Source of the DNA: Paenibacillus sp. J23TS9
Lineage (GTDB): Bacteria; Bacillota; Bacilli; Paenibacillales; Paenibacillaceae
Direction: 5' to 3'
DNA length: 64,000 bases
NCBI RefSeq assembly: GCF_018403225.1
Contig: NZ_BOSG01000004.1
Coordinates: 310,001-374,000, forward strand
Below the pieces are notes generated by a model, which searched no databases, was not told the origin of the DNA, and worked only from the letters and a program-made list of their open reading frames with translations. The translations under genes were made by a program, and so were the position numbers. Positions 27,501 through 34,426 of this stretch are shown here, in pieces; the first letter of the stretch is position 1, and each line of letters starts with the position of its first letter.

Positions 27501-29361
27501 CTGCCGTGATCATGGTCGTTCCCGGTGCGATGGCTGTCATTTTCCCTGTCGCTGGATCAATGGTTGCAATATTGGTATTCATGCTTCCAAATGTGATCCC
27601 TGAAGTGATTTCTTTTTTTCCTTCAACTTTATAATCCCCATAAACTTTGGCTGCGGGTACATCTTCTCCGACGATCGCGGAGAACACATCCCCAATCTCA
27701 ATCGTTTTCAGTTCCCCGGCCTTAACCTGTACCGTGTAGCTCGCTTCATGTCCTTCATATTTTGCCTTCACCATGGTCCCTCCTACTTGCAGGGCCCGGA
27801 TTTGCTGCCCCGTTATTTCGGCGACCGCGTTGTCAGCTTCAACTTCAAAGGTCGCTTCCGCCGATACATCTACAGGCTCCCCGTCTCCAAAAACAGCAAA
27901 TGCCTTCAAGTTGGCCGTTTCTGTCAGTACCAGCGAAGATGGTCCCTCAATCAGGATTCGCTCAGGCTGAGCAGGCTCTAACGAAACGACCAGCCGATAC
28001 ACAGCTGCATATTTGTTCTGATACGTGGCTATCAATTCGGTTTCCCCGGCAGCCAGTGCTGTAATCATACCGCTCGGATCAATCGTTGCCACAGTCTCAT
28101 CAATGCTCGAAAAGGTGACGATACCACTGTCTGCGGGCTGCGGAGACGAATCACCCTTGCGAGTTATCAGCGCGCTGGCTTTCACGGTTTCGCCAATGCC
28201 CAGGGGCTTGACGCCAGACCACTCCAAACCGAAAATATTCGTGTCCTCGTAGATCATGCTCACCTGATCTACATATAAAGTTCCAGCCGTTTTCGTTCCC
28301 GTCTCGACCAAATAAATATAATTGAGCTTAATCGGATAATTACTGGAAGGAATATCAGCCGTGACGTAACGCCAGCCGTTCAAAACTTCGCTGCTGCCTG
28401 TAAAGTCGATTGTTAACAAGGCTCCCTTGCCATCCTGAATTTGACCGCGGATCCAGTGCTTTTTATCCTCGCCATACACCCAGAACCCGATTTTCTTCGG
28501 GCTGCCGGATATCTCGCGTCCGTCTTTTCCGTCCGGAGCTTTAAAGCGTATGTAAGCCGCCGAAGTACCCCCCTGATCAGTAAAGTCATATGTCAGCCTG
28601 CCCGCCTTCAGACCGTATTTAACCGGATTTGGACGCTCTACCGGGTCAATGCCAGCCGAATTGGCTGCAACAGTGGTTACTCTAAGATCTGTCATATCTT
28701 CAAAATCCTCGAAAACTTTGGCCCACTCGCTATTCACTGCTGTTTGCATAGCAGGGGGAGCCTTGACATTCACAGTGACTTCCGTTGTCAAACCACCGTA
28801 TTCGGCGGCAACGACTCCCGTGGCTGGTTGTTCTCCAGCTGTCAGTGTTCCTCCAGCTATCTTGCCGATTTCGGGAACACCGTCCGTTTTGATGCTCCAG
28901 ATCACCTCATGCTGCGGTATCTCCACTTCACTGCCGCCTGCATCATAGCCCTTTACCGTGAGCGCTATTGATGTATTCACGATTACCGTTATAGGTTCAG
29001 GCGATATATCCAAACGCACCACAGCAGCGTTTTTTTCTGCTTCTGTTTTCTCCTCGATTACTGGAAGTGCTTCACCTTGTGAACCCGAAGGAATGCCGTT
29101 ATTATCTGTGCTTGGTGTCTCGCCTTCCCCAGTAACTGCCTCCTTATCATCCGGATTTGCAGCTTCAGCTTCCCCGCCATTCTCCAAATCTTCTTTACCG
29201 TTATTCTTTACGGGTGTATCTCCTTGCTCTCCATTAACTTCCTCCTCTGCTGCCGCTCCATATACAAAAGCGGGTGTATACGATATGAATGCGCTTACAA
29301 TTAAACTTATTATGAGCATTACACTAAGAGGCCTACCCAACCATGATACCCGGTGTACCAT
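24511..29361 (-). CDS. Giant S-layer-anchored protein with GHL10 glycosidase-like domain
   Basis: About 1616 residues. Signal peptide (about 1-35) and an acidic E/N/G/P-rich spacer (36-110). A Big_2-like Ig domain is followed by a galactose-binding-like beta-sandwich (about 205-375) and three more Ig-like domains (380-640). The catalytic-type GHL10/DUF187 TIM barrel (about 645-995) has R-G-A-W-I-S-T-V-E-N-I-D-W-P, D-G-I-H-M-D-D-Y-F-Y-P and V-K-F-G-I-S-P-F-G-I-W as in B. subtilis YngK. FN3 and a further Big_2 domain, then a P/T/G linker (about 1180-1205), follow. After a beta-rich domain of about 200 residues come three SLH motifs (about 1430-1610) that bind pyruvylated cell-wall polymer. ATG 29361 with AAGGGA is preferred to an upstream start lacking a signal peptide. 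Likely a surface-displayed polysaccharide-processing enzyme. Confidence 0.85.
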   Translation of the reverse strand: MVHRVSWLGRPLSVMLIISLIVSAFISYTPAFVYGAAAEEEVNGEQGDTPVKNNGKEDLENGGEAEAANPDDKEAVTGEGETPSTDNNGIPSGSQGEALPVIEEKTEAEKNAAVVRLDISPEPITVIVNTSIALTVKGYDAGGSEVEIPQHEVIWSIKTDGVPEIGKIAGGTLTAGEQPATGVVAAEYGGLTTEVTVNVKAPPAMQTAVNSEWAKVFEDFEDMTDLRVTTVAANSAGIDPVERPNPVKYGLKAGRLTYDFTDQGGTSAAYIRFKAPDGKDGREISGSPKKIGFWVYGEDKKHWIRGQIQDGKGALLTIDFTGSSEVLNGWRYVTADIPSSNYPIKLNYIYLVETGTKTAGTLYVDQVSMIYEDTNIFGLEWSGVKPLGIGETVKASALITRKGDSSPQPADSGIVTFSSIDETVATIDPSGMITALAAGETELIATYQNKYAAVYRLVVSLEPAQPERILIEGPSSLVLTETANLKAFAVFGDGEPVDVSAEATFEVEADNAVAEITGQQIRALQVGGTMVKAKYEGHEASYTVQVKAGELKTIEIGDVFSAIVGEDVPAAKVYGDYKVEGKKEITSGITFGSMNTNIATIDPATGKMTAIAPGTTMITAEVSGKKAQQLLVVTKPAAHPKRELRGAWISTVENIDWPTKNVIDPEQQRQDFVKLLDQLKQTGINAVFVQIRPTSDSFFPSEYFPWSHWLTGEQGKAPSDGYDPLKFMIDEAHKRNLEFHGWINPYRISMHDKPELLSTNHPARLHPDWVVKNGGKLYFNPAIPEAQNYIIDGVKEIVQKYDVDGIHMDDYFYPYPGNEPFDDTKEYNAYKSSGGTMTLDNWRRDNVNTIVKGLNTAIKHIKPYVKFGISPFGIWRNKGTDPTGSDTNGQQNYDGLYADTRTWMKEGWVDYLAPQIYWHFGYSAAAYEKLIDWWTKEINGINDNSGKHNVQLYIGQAAYRVGEDNWKNPDQLPAQLRFNNDHGEDVAGNIMFSTSDLLGNPLGVRDVITSMYSRPALIPVMSWLPDETPDAPKLTGAEGSSGSIQLSWTDIGDKEPAYYAVYRVQDSSVIDPTNTSQLIATVRRAEGVMQVYKDLSAAAGQEYTYAVSGVSRLHHESGLSNTLAGHTEASDFTAIELGKLQPMTVSQTQQVKVYGILHSGEKQGISEGVTFTSSEPKAASVNEAGLITALAEGSTLIKAEFQGNSASYTLDVQAAATTNPGTQTPSTGPGTPSTLPTEPPVVQLNQRVVSDHDLNSIRNDKLDIEMESGQTQVLLPSSAPDRLGKGGILNIHTGGAVLSIPSSILQEAAKLVAGANSNELKLIVDVKSLAADVVSSAIKQLQQSEDAELTASLIIQVGISAQTNDGKQYELKHFSDSVILTLDIPAGVKPARTGIYRITGSKAMEYAGGKRIGEKQVRVGITTPGQYSAIAYDKTFRDIASNHWASEVIKDMAARHVVNGLPDGSFAPDKPVSRAEFASMLTRMLSLPAGNEAVFTDVRDDSWYTKDIAAAVEAGIIHGSGDGQFHPERAVTREEMTVMLLNAFVAAGGKKPGNITDTAFKDQSAISKWAQQAINDAVGMGLLQGSDGKFNPAQKTKRSESAQALANLLKFIEKLS

Positions 29362-29599
29362 ACATGCACGTCCCTTCCCATAAATGAAGTTTTTCTTGCA
29401 AATCTTGAGCGCTTCATCATTATGAAGTTGCAACCACCCACTTTCTTGAAAATATGTTTTAATTATATAGTGCATTTTAAAACTTTACTACAAAAATTTA
29501 ATTTAATAATTCGTTGTTTTTTGAGGTTATTTGCAATGAACTGGTCGATTGTTGATGCACTTTGACAGCGAACACCGTAGTGATAATGCTCTTCTTACT

Positions 29600-29633
29600 C
29601 AAAAAAACAGCCACCCCAACTTGGGACGGCTGT
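29600..29633 (-). terminator. Terminator of the small HTH gene
   Basis: ACAGCC ... GGCTGT with an inner CCCAA/TTGGG stem, followed on the minus strand by seven T. The rest of the 303-bp gap 29362-29664 is AT-rich. It includes a TATAAT (minus, 29467-29462) that may be the -10 of the giant SLH protein gene, but no gene is seen. Confidence 0.85.
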
Positions 29634-29664
29634 CTCTCCACGATTACCAATCTCCCTATTCGTT

Positions 29665-29967
29665 TTAGTACAAGGTCCAATAATCCGTATTTCCTTCCTT
29701 GATCACCAGCTGGTTCTGCTGCTTTCGGGCCTCCTCGATTGCCGGTTCTTCCCGCTCCCACTTTTCAATAATCACAATGCTCTGGAGATTCGCTTTATCC
29801 TTCCATTCAATATACTGCAGCTTTTCCAGCTCCCGCAGAGAGCGGTGAATCTCCTCTTTCCGTTTCCCTGTCTTAATTTCAAGCTCATGAATGGTCGGCA
29901 GCCTTCTCCGTCCGCTGAGATAGTTAAAAAGAATGCGCAAAATTTTCCGATCCATATCCGCCAGCAT
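29665..29967 (-). CDS. Small winged-helix DNA-binding protein
   Basis: 100 residues. The N-terminal 70 look like a compact winged helix: D-R-K-I-L-R-I-L-F-N-Y-L (helix 1), P-T-I-H-E-L-E-I-K-T-G-K-R-K-E-E-I-H-R-S-L-R-E-L-E-K-L (helix-turn-helix), Y-I-E-W-K-D (wing). The C-terminus is a charged helix ending D-Y-W-T-L-Y. ATG 29967 is supported by GGGAG. It starts 12 bp after the stop of a 63-residue WYL-like protein, so they share an operon. I do not recognise a named family; a regulator is the most economical reading. Confidence 0.6.
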   Translation of the reverse strand: MLADMDRKILRILFNYLSGRRRLPTIHELEIKTGKRKEEIHRSLRELEKLQYIEWKDKANLQSIVIIEKWEREEPAIEEARKQQNQLVIKEGNTDYWTLY

Positions 29968-29979
29968 GGCAGTCACTCC

Positions 29980-30171
29980 CTACGCAATTTTAGCCGGCTG
30001 CCATGCCAGAATGCGGTCCAGACGGAATGTCCGCGGCGCTCCCGTTCGCAGGCATGTAGCACGTACGATTTGTCCGCGGATACCTTTGACCTCGATTTTG
30101 CGCTGTGTTATTTTTCCCGTTCGATCGAGATATACAATTTCCACCCTTTGACCGATGTATTTTTCCGGCAT
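29980..30171 (-). CDS. Small WYL-like domain protein
   Basis: 63 residues, almost entirely one beta-rich module: R-V-E-I-V-Y-L-D-R-T-G-K-I-T-Q-R-K-I-E-V, then V-R-A-T-C-L-R-T-G-A-P-R-T-F-R-L-D-R-I. The ending R-x-F-R-L-D-R-I, preceded by a Cys and spaced from a Y-x-D-x-x-G strand pair, is the core pattern of WYL effector domains of DeoR-like regulators. Here it stands alone. AGGAGGGG precedes the ATG. The separate winged-helix protein encoded next suggests a two-piece WYL-type regulator (inference). Confidence 0.6.
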   Translation of the reverse strand: MPEKYIGQRVEIVYLDRTGKITQRKIEVKGIRGQIVRATCLRTGAPRTFRLDRILAWQPAKIA

Positions 30172-30281
30172 GACAACCCCTCCTAACAGAACTCTTGTTC
30201 TTATATTTTACCCGAACATCTGTTCTTTAATCAATGGTAAGTTGCTGCCAAAAAAAATATATTTACGAAAAGGCCCGGGTT

Positions 30282-30860
30282 TCACTTCTGCTTGATGCTT
30301 GCATTCATCCCCTGCCATCTTTTATCCGGTGACAGATGAATCCCCAACTGATCTACCGTCCGTACCACAATATGCGTGATCAGATCGTCGATGGTGGCCG
30401 GATGGTTGTAGAATGCAGGCATGGGTGGTAAAATCGTTGTCCCCATACGGGATAAAGCCAGCATATGTTCCAAATGGATATCGTTCAGCGGCGTTTCGCG
30501 CGTAAGCAGGATCAGTTTTTTTCGTTCCTTTAAGATGACATCCGCCGCCCGAGTGAGCAGGTTATCGCTTAGACCCATGCGGATGGAGGCAAGTGTCTTC
30601 ATGCTGCATGGCGCCACGATCATCCCATCCACTTGAAACGATCCGCTGGAAATGGCTGCTCCCAAATCCTTGTATCCGTAGACGGCATCCGCCAGCTTTT
30701 CCACATCTTTTATCGTATAGGAGGTTTCATACTGGATGTTTGCAGCCGCCCAAGGCGAAATGACGGCATGCGTTTCGACGCTCGCCTCTTGTAACACTTG
30801 CAGCAGCCTGATTCCCAGAATGGCCCCCGTTGCCCCTGACATGCCTACGATGATTTTCAT
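30282..30860 (-). CDS. bsdB: UbiX-family flavin prenyltransferase (BsdB/VdcB-like)
   Basis: 192 residues, flavoprotein fold. M-S-G-A-T-G-A-I-L-G-I-R-L-L near the start is the FMN/DMAP-binding loop; S-G-S-F-Q-V-D-G-M-I-V-A-P-C-S-M-K-T-L-A-S-I is the second family block; L-I-L-L-T-R-E-T-P-L is the third. It makes prenylated FMN, the cofactor of UbiD decarboxylases, and lies 54 bp downstream of a UbiD gene. The ATG is preceded by GGGAGGAG. The combination matches the phenolic-acid/salicylate decarboxylase systems of Bacillus; the small third subunit BsdD is not present. Confidence 0.9.
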   Translation of the reverse strand: MKIIVGMSGATGAILGIRLLQVLQEASVETHAVISPWAAANIQYETSYTIKDVEKLADAVYGYKDLGAAISSGSFQVDGMIVAPCSMKTLASIRMGLSDNLLTRAADVILKERKKLILLTRETPLNDIHLEHMLALSRMGTTILPPMPAFYNHPATIDDLITHIVVRTVDQLGIHLSPDKRWQGMNASIKQK

Positions 30861-30914
30861 ATGGCTTCACTCCTCCCAAGTCCCAGTTTCCGTATCCCGG
30901 CTTTCATTGGTAAT

Positions 30915-32408
30915 TCACAAGCTTTCGACTTCTTCAAGCTTTTGATATACATCCCTGACACGCTTTTGGATTTCCTCCGGATAACCGGAAAAGGAAGCTT
31001 GCAGAGGCGTGTAGCCTGTAGGCCATGCATCCGAAGAAAGGCAATTATATACCACCTTGGTCGTCGCTGCTTTCTTCTTTTCGTCCTGATCCAGGTAAGC
31101 CACGAGCGGCAGCACAGGCTGATCCGCAAAATGGATGACTTTATCCGGATGGCTGCGGGTTGCTACGGCCCATACGACCTGGTCGATTCGGCTGGGATCG
31201 ATATCGTCACTTACGACGATGACTTTCGGAATGTAGGAGCCACCTCGGCAGGCAAATACAACTTCACCTATTCTTTGGGCAAGCTCCTTCGAGTCGGAAT
31301 ATATTCCGGATGAGTCAACGGTAACGACAAGCCAATGGACGGCGGATTCAAACGGAATAAAACAGCTTCGAACAGGCAATCGATGTTGCCGCAATTCATG
31401 CTGAATGCTCGCGGCGATCGCGACGCCCCAGTTGGTGTGATTCTCCTCGGGAGGCGTGCCCGCAGCCACCACCGGCATGATCGGATCATGGCGGTGAGTC
31501 ATCGCGGTCACCTGAAAACATGGTACTTCCTTGTGGTGCCCCACCCAAGTATATCCCGCGTATTCTCCCATGGGGCCTTCGGGGACGGTCTCATCCAATG
31601 AAACAAAACCTTCGATGACAATTTCGCTGTTTGCGGGAACCTTAAGATCATGGCTTTCGCAGCGGACGACATCCAGCGGCTTACCGAACCATCCGCCCAG
31701 CAAATCGGCTTCATTGGCATTGTCCGGTAGGGGATATCCCGCGATCATAGCGATAGCCGGGTCCACGCCGAGACACAGCGCAAACGGCATATTCTGCCCG
31801 AGCGCCCTCCACTGCTCATAGATTTTGCCGATGTGCTGGGAAGGCACGATGACGCCGGCCATTGTCTGTTTGCCATGGAGCATGACCCGCGTAATTGACC
31901 AGTTTACCCACGTGCCGTCCGGAGAACGCACGATTAAAACGCCGTACGTGTTGATATAGCGACCGCCATCGCCAACATGCAAGTATGGAACCGGAAGACT
32001 CGTCAAATCGATGTCCTCCCCGAATAGCTTGTTTTCCTTGCACGGCGCGTTAAGCACTTCCTGCGGTGGCAGCGGCGCTGCTTCGGGGAGATGGGACCAG
32101 GATTCAACAAGTTCTGTAATACCCATCTCAGCGGGAAGCCCCAGCGAAAGCGCAATCCGCAAAAAAGGATGCCGTTCGTGCGGACTGAGACCCACAGGCG
32201 CGCCGAGTACACGAAAGCCGGGAGCACTGTCCTTCACATTGCTGAATAGCGGCGCGGGTGAAGGCATTTCGTAGGCATAGCGGATCATTGCTCCCATTTC
32301 CAGGTTCCAGTCCACTTCCTGATCGATCTTGAGCAGGTCTCCGTATCGTTCCAAGGCCTCGATATATTCACGAAAGCTTGAAGAGGGTTTCTTTTTCGTT
32401 TCCATCAT
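30915..32408 (-). CDS. bsdC: UbiD-family non-oxidative aromatic acid decarboxylase (BsdC-like)
   Basis: 497 residues, the usual length. The prFMN/metal-binding region is visible as N-W-S-I-T-R-V-M-L-H-G (about residue 168). E-I-V-I-E-G-F-V-S and P-E-G-P-M-G-E-Y-A-G-Y (about 265-285) carry the catalytic Glu-Arg-Glu network, and V-A-A-G-T-P-P-E-E-N-H follows. It decarboxylates a hydroxybenzoate, vanillate or protocatechuate-type acid using prenyl-FMN made by the neighbouring UbiX. AGGAGG precedes two consecutive ATGs; the second gives slightly better spacing. It is divergent from a LysR regulator that most likely controls it. Confidence 0.9.
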   Translation of the reverse strand: MMETKKKPSSSFREYIEALERYGDLLKIDQEVDWNLEMGAMIRYAYEMPSPAPLFSNVKDSAPGFRVLGAPVGLSPHERHPFLRIALSLGLPAEMGITELVESWSHLPEAAPLPPQEVLNAPCKENKLFGEDIDLTSLPVPYLHVGDGGRYINTYGVLIVRSPDGTWVNWSITRVMLHGKQTMAGVIVPSQHIGKIYEQWRALGQNMPFALCLGVDPAIAMIAGYPLPDNANEADLLGGWFGKPLDVVRCESHDLKVPANSEIVIEGFVSLDETVPEGPMGEYAGYTWVGHHKEVPCFQVTAMTHRHDPIMPVVAAGTPPEENHTNWGVAIAASIQHELRQHRLPVRSCFIPFESAVHWLVVTVDSSGIYSDSKELAQRIGEVVFACRGGSYIPKVIVVSDDIDPSRIDQVVWAVATRSHPDKVIHFADQPVLPLVAYLDQDEKKKAATTKVVYNCLSSDAWPTGYTPLQASFSGYPEEIQKRVRDVYQKLEEVESL

Positions 32409-32460
32409 TAAACCTCCTGAGGTCGTTAAAATGTCTGCATAAAAAGCTTACATCCGTCCG

Positions 32461-32483
32461 TACATATATGTAAAATATATATT
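32461..32483. promoter_or_regulatory. Candidate LysR-regulator site in the bsdC-bsdA intergenic region
   Basis: Two adjacent perfect palindromes, TACATATATGTA (32461-32472) and AATATATATT (32474-32483), lie midway between the divergent genes. A TATAAT at 32493-32498 may be the -10 of the regulator gene. AT-rich palindromes are common by chance, so the assignment is tentative. Confidence 0.35.
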
Positions 32484-32530
32484 AATGATGTTTATAATAT
32501 AAAAAATATATGCTGCGAAGAGGAGAAAAT

Positions 32531-33445
32531 ATGGATTTAAAAAAACTGCTGTATTTCGTCACTATCGTCGAGGAAGGACAAATCACCCGAGCCGCACATC
32601 GGCTGCATATCGCGCAGCCCCCGCTTAGCCTTCAGCTCAAATCCTTGGAGGATGAACTTGGTGTGACCTTAATCGACCGAGAAAACAAAAAGTTTGAGGT
32701 CACCCCGGTCGGCTGGACATTGTATAAACGCGCCCAAGAAGTCCTGCACTCGATGGATGGTATCGTCATGGAAATCCATGAACAGAAACATGGCATGCGA
32801 GGCAAGCTGTCCATCGGTACGGTGATGTCCTGTGTTCCCTACCTGCCTTCCGTTGTGAAACAGTTTCAAAAGTCCCATCCGCAGGTGACGTTCCAATTAT
32901 GGGAAGACGACTCTTATCGGGTGGAAGAGCTTTTGCAGAATAAAAGAATCGAATTGGGTATCGTGAGGCTACCCCTGCAGTCGAGTTTATCCGACCATAC
33001 TCCCGAGGTATCGATACATCGTTTGCAAACCGAGCCTTTGGTAGCCATTCCTCCGGGTTCATGGAATGGGTTTGATGATCCTCTCATCTCCATCGAGGAA
33101 TTATGCCGTCATCCCCTATTGATTCTACGCGGGCAGGGAGACTATGGTGTTTATCATCGATTTATGGATGTCTGTAAAATTAGGGGTGTTGAGCCCAACA
33201 TCGTATGCGAGAGCCCTGACGTATCGACTCTAATGCTCCTGGCAGATTCAGGCATCGGCATGGCGGTCGTACCCCGCTCAGCCCTGCTGCTTCGTCTGGA
33301 GCAGGTGAAACATGCCGAAATCGCCCCGACGATTGCATCGGATACCGCCATCATCACGCTTAAAGACCAATATCTCTCCATGGCCGCCCGTAATTTCAAG
33401 CAGCTTTTGATCGAATCCATGACGAACGATGGTTTTCTTCGCTAA
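32531..33445 (+). CDS. bsdA: LysR-family regulator (BsdA-like)
   Basis: 304 residues. The N-terminal winged helix has Q-I-T-R-A-A-H-R-L-H-I-A-Q-P-P-L-S-L-Q-L (residues about 17-36), the LysR signature. It is followed by a linker helix and a periplasmic-binding-like effector domain (about 92-295). AGAGGAG sets the ATG at 32531, 7 codons after an upstream ATG with no site. It is divergent from the UbiD-UbiX genes, as bsdA is from bsdBCD in B. subtilis, where it activates them in response to salicylic acid. The same role is likely here. Confidence 0.85.
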   Translation: MDLKKLLYFVTIVEEGQITRAAHRLHIAQPPLSLQLKSLEDELGVTLIDRENKKFEVTPVGWTLYKRAQEVLHSMDGIVMEIHEQKHGMRGKLSIGTVMSCVPYLPSVVKQFQKSHPQVTFQLWEDDSYRVEELLQNKRIELGIVRLPLQSSLSDHTPEVSIHRLQTEPLVAIPPGSWNGFDDPLISIEELCRHPLLILRGQGDYGVYHRFMDVCKIRGVEPNIVCESPDVSTLMLLADSGIGMAVVPRSALLLRLEQVKHAEIAPTIASDTAIITLKDQYLSMAARNFKQLLIESMTNDGFLR

Positions 33446-33599
33446 GGATCTGCAACAAAAAAGGACGCTTCTCCAGCCCGAACAGGGCTGAAGGGAACCT
33501 AGTGATGCAAGGCTGTTTGAGCAAGATGATGCTTTTTTGCGCCGCAGCTCGGATTTGGGTTCGTTTGCGGGAGCTCACGCATCATGTTTGCCCCCTATG

Positions 33600-33639
33600 C
33601 AAAAAGACCTTTCGCAAGAATGAATATGCGAAAGGTCTT
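33600..33639 (-). terminator. Terminator of ywbE
   Basis: AAGACCTTTCGC ... GCGAAAGGTCTT, a perfect 12-pair stem, ends in TTTTT on the minus strand just downstream of ywbE. Confidence 0.9.
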
Positions 33640-33667
33640 GGTTATGGATAAGCGAGTTATATGTTTT

Positions 33668-33877
33668 TCATGACTGCATGATCGCCTGCACGCGCCCCAC
33701 GGTACCGTCGGTTAACCTTACTTTAATACCCCTTGTATGATTGGGCGAGTTGGTCAGCAGCTTTTGGACGATGCCCTGCGTGCGTTTGCCTGTACGCTGA
33801 TCTTCTTTCTTCACGATTTCCACGGTCATTCCCGGCTTGATGTTGGCCCGGATCATATGCGGTCCCACGATGTTCAC
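33668..33877 (-). CDS. ywbE: YwbE family protein
   Basis: 69 residues from the chosen GTG, similar in length to B. subtilis YwbE (about 65). It carries the family core P-G-M-T-V-E-I-V-K-K-E-D-Q-R-T-G-K, then G-I-V-Q-K-L-L-T-N-S-P-N-H and G-I-K-V-R-L-T-D-G-T-V-G-R-V. This is a small SH3-like barrel of unknown function. The start is uncertain: GTG 33877 has an AGAGAGG very close by, while ATG 33856 lacks a clear site. Monocistronic with a strong terminator. Confidence 0.8.
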   Translation of the reverse strand: MNIVGPHMIRANIKPGMTVEIVKKEDQRTGKRTQGIVQKLLTNSPNHTRGIKVRLTDGTVGRVQAIMQS

Positions 33878-34005
33878 GTCCCTCTCTGTCTTACAGCCTG
33901 GGTAAAACAAAATTACAAGCGGCTGCTTTTGCCTATATCATATCATAAATGCAAATCGTTTTCCGTTCGGGTACAATAAGACAAAACGACATGTGGAGGC
34001 CTACT

Positions 34006-34233
34006 ATGAATATGGAAGAAGAACAAAAACAACAAGCGATCCCGGCTGAAGATGAAGAAGGTAATTTTAAACTGCTCGATGTCGAACGCATACTTTCGAT
34101 AACGTCTGAAATTGAAGATGACGAAGACAGTGCCGCTATTTTCCATTACGAAGACGGCAAGACATACAAATACGTTCACAGTGAGAAAGCAATGAAACAG
34201 TTTAGTGAGTGGATCCAACAAGGGGAAGGCTAA
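34006..34233 (+). CDS. Small acidic protein of unknown function
   Basis: 75 residues, rich in Glu and Asp. There is a disordered start (M-N-M-E-E-E-Q-K-Q-Q) and a compact core with F-K-L-L-D-V-E-R-I-L-S-I-T-S-E-I-E and H-Y-E-D-G-K-T-Y-K-Y-V-H-S. The second half looks like a small beta hairpin plus helix. TGGAGG precedes the ATG and a strong terminator follows, so it is a real single-gene transcript. I do not recognise the family. Confidence 0.65.
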   Translation: MNMEEEQKQQAIPAEDEEGNFKLLDVERILSITSEIEDDEDSAAIFHYEDGKTYKYVHSEKAMKQFSEWIQQGEG

Positions 34234-34256
34234 ACCTAAAAGCAGATGATGCGAAG

Positions 34257-34281
34257 AGCTGCCGGTGGGCAGCTTTTTTTT
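34257..34281 (+). terminator. Terminator of the small acidic protein gene
   Basis: AGCTGCC-N4-GGCAGCT stem followed by eight T. Confidence 0.9.
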
Positions 34282-34307
34282 GATATGCATACAGTCTTAT
34301 GGATTCG

Positions 34308-34342
34308 AAAAAACGGGGACACGATCATACGTGTCCCCGTTT
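34308..34342 (-). terminator. Terminator of the ppx-ppk operon
   Basis: ACGGGGACACG ... CGTGTCCCCGT, an 11-pair perfect stem, with TTTTTTC on the minus strand. Confidence 0.9.
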
Positions 34343-34426
34343 CGTCCGTAACGATTTAATAACATTTGCGGAATTGCTCACTACCCGTCCTTCTAATAGG
34401 ACAAAATAGAGAGAGTACGGTTAAAT

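Noticed and set aside
29371..29440. A cre-like sequence (TGAAGCGCTCA) upstream of the SLH protein gene
   Set aside because: It is too short and does not satisfy the WTGNAANCGNWNNCA spacing.
33476..33500. Hairpin after the LysR gene considered as a terminator
   Set aside because: The stem (CCAGCCC/GGGCTG) has no T-run after it on either strand.
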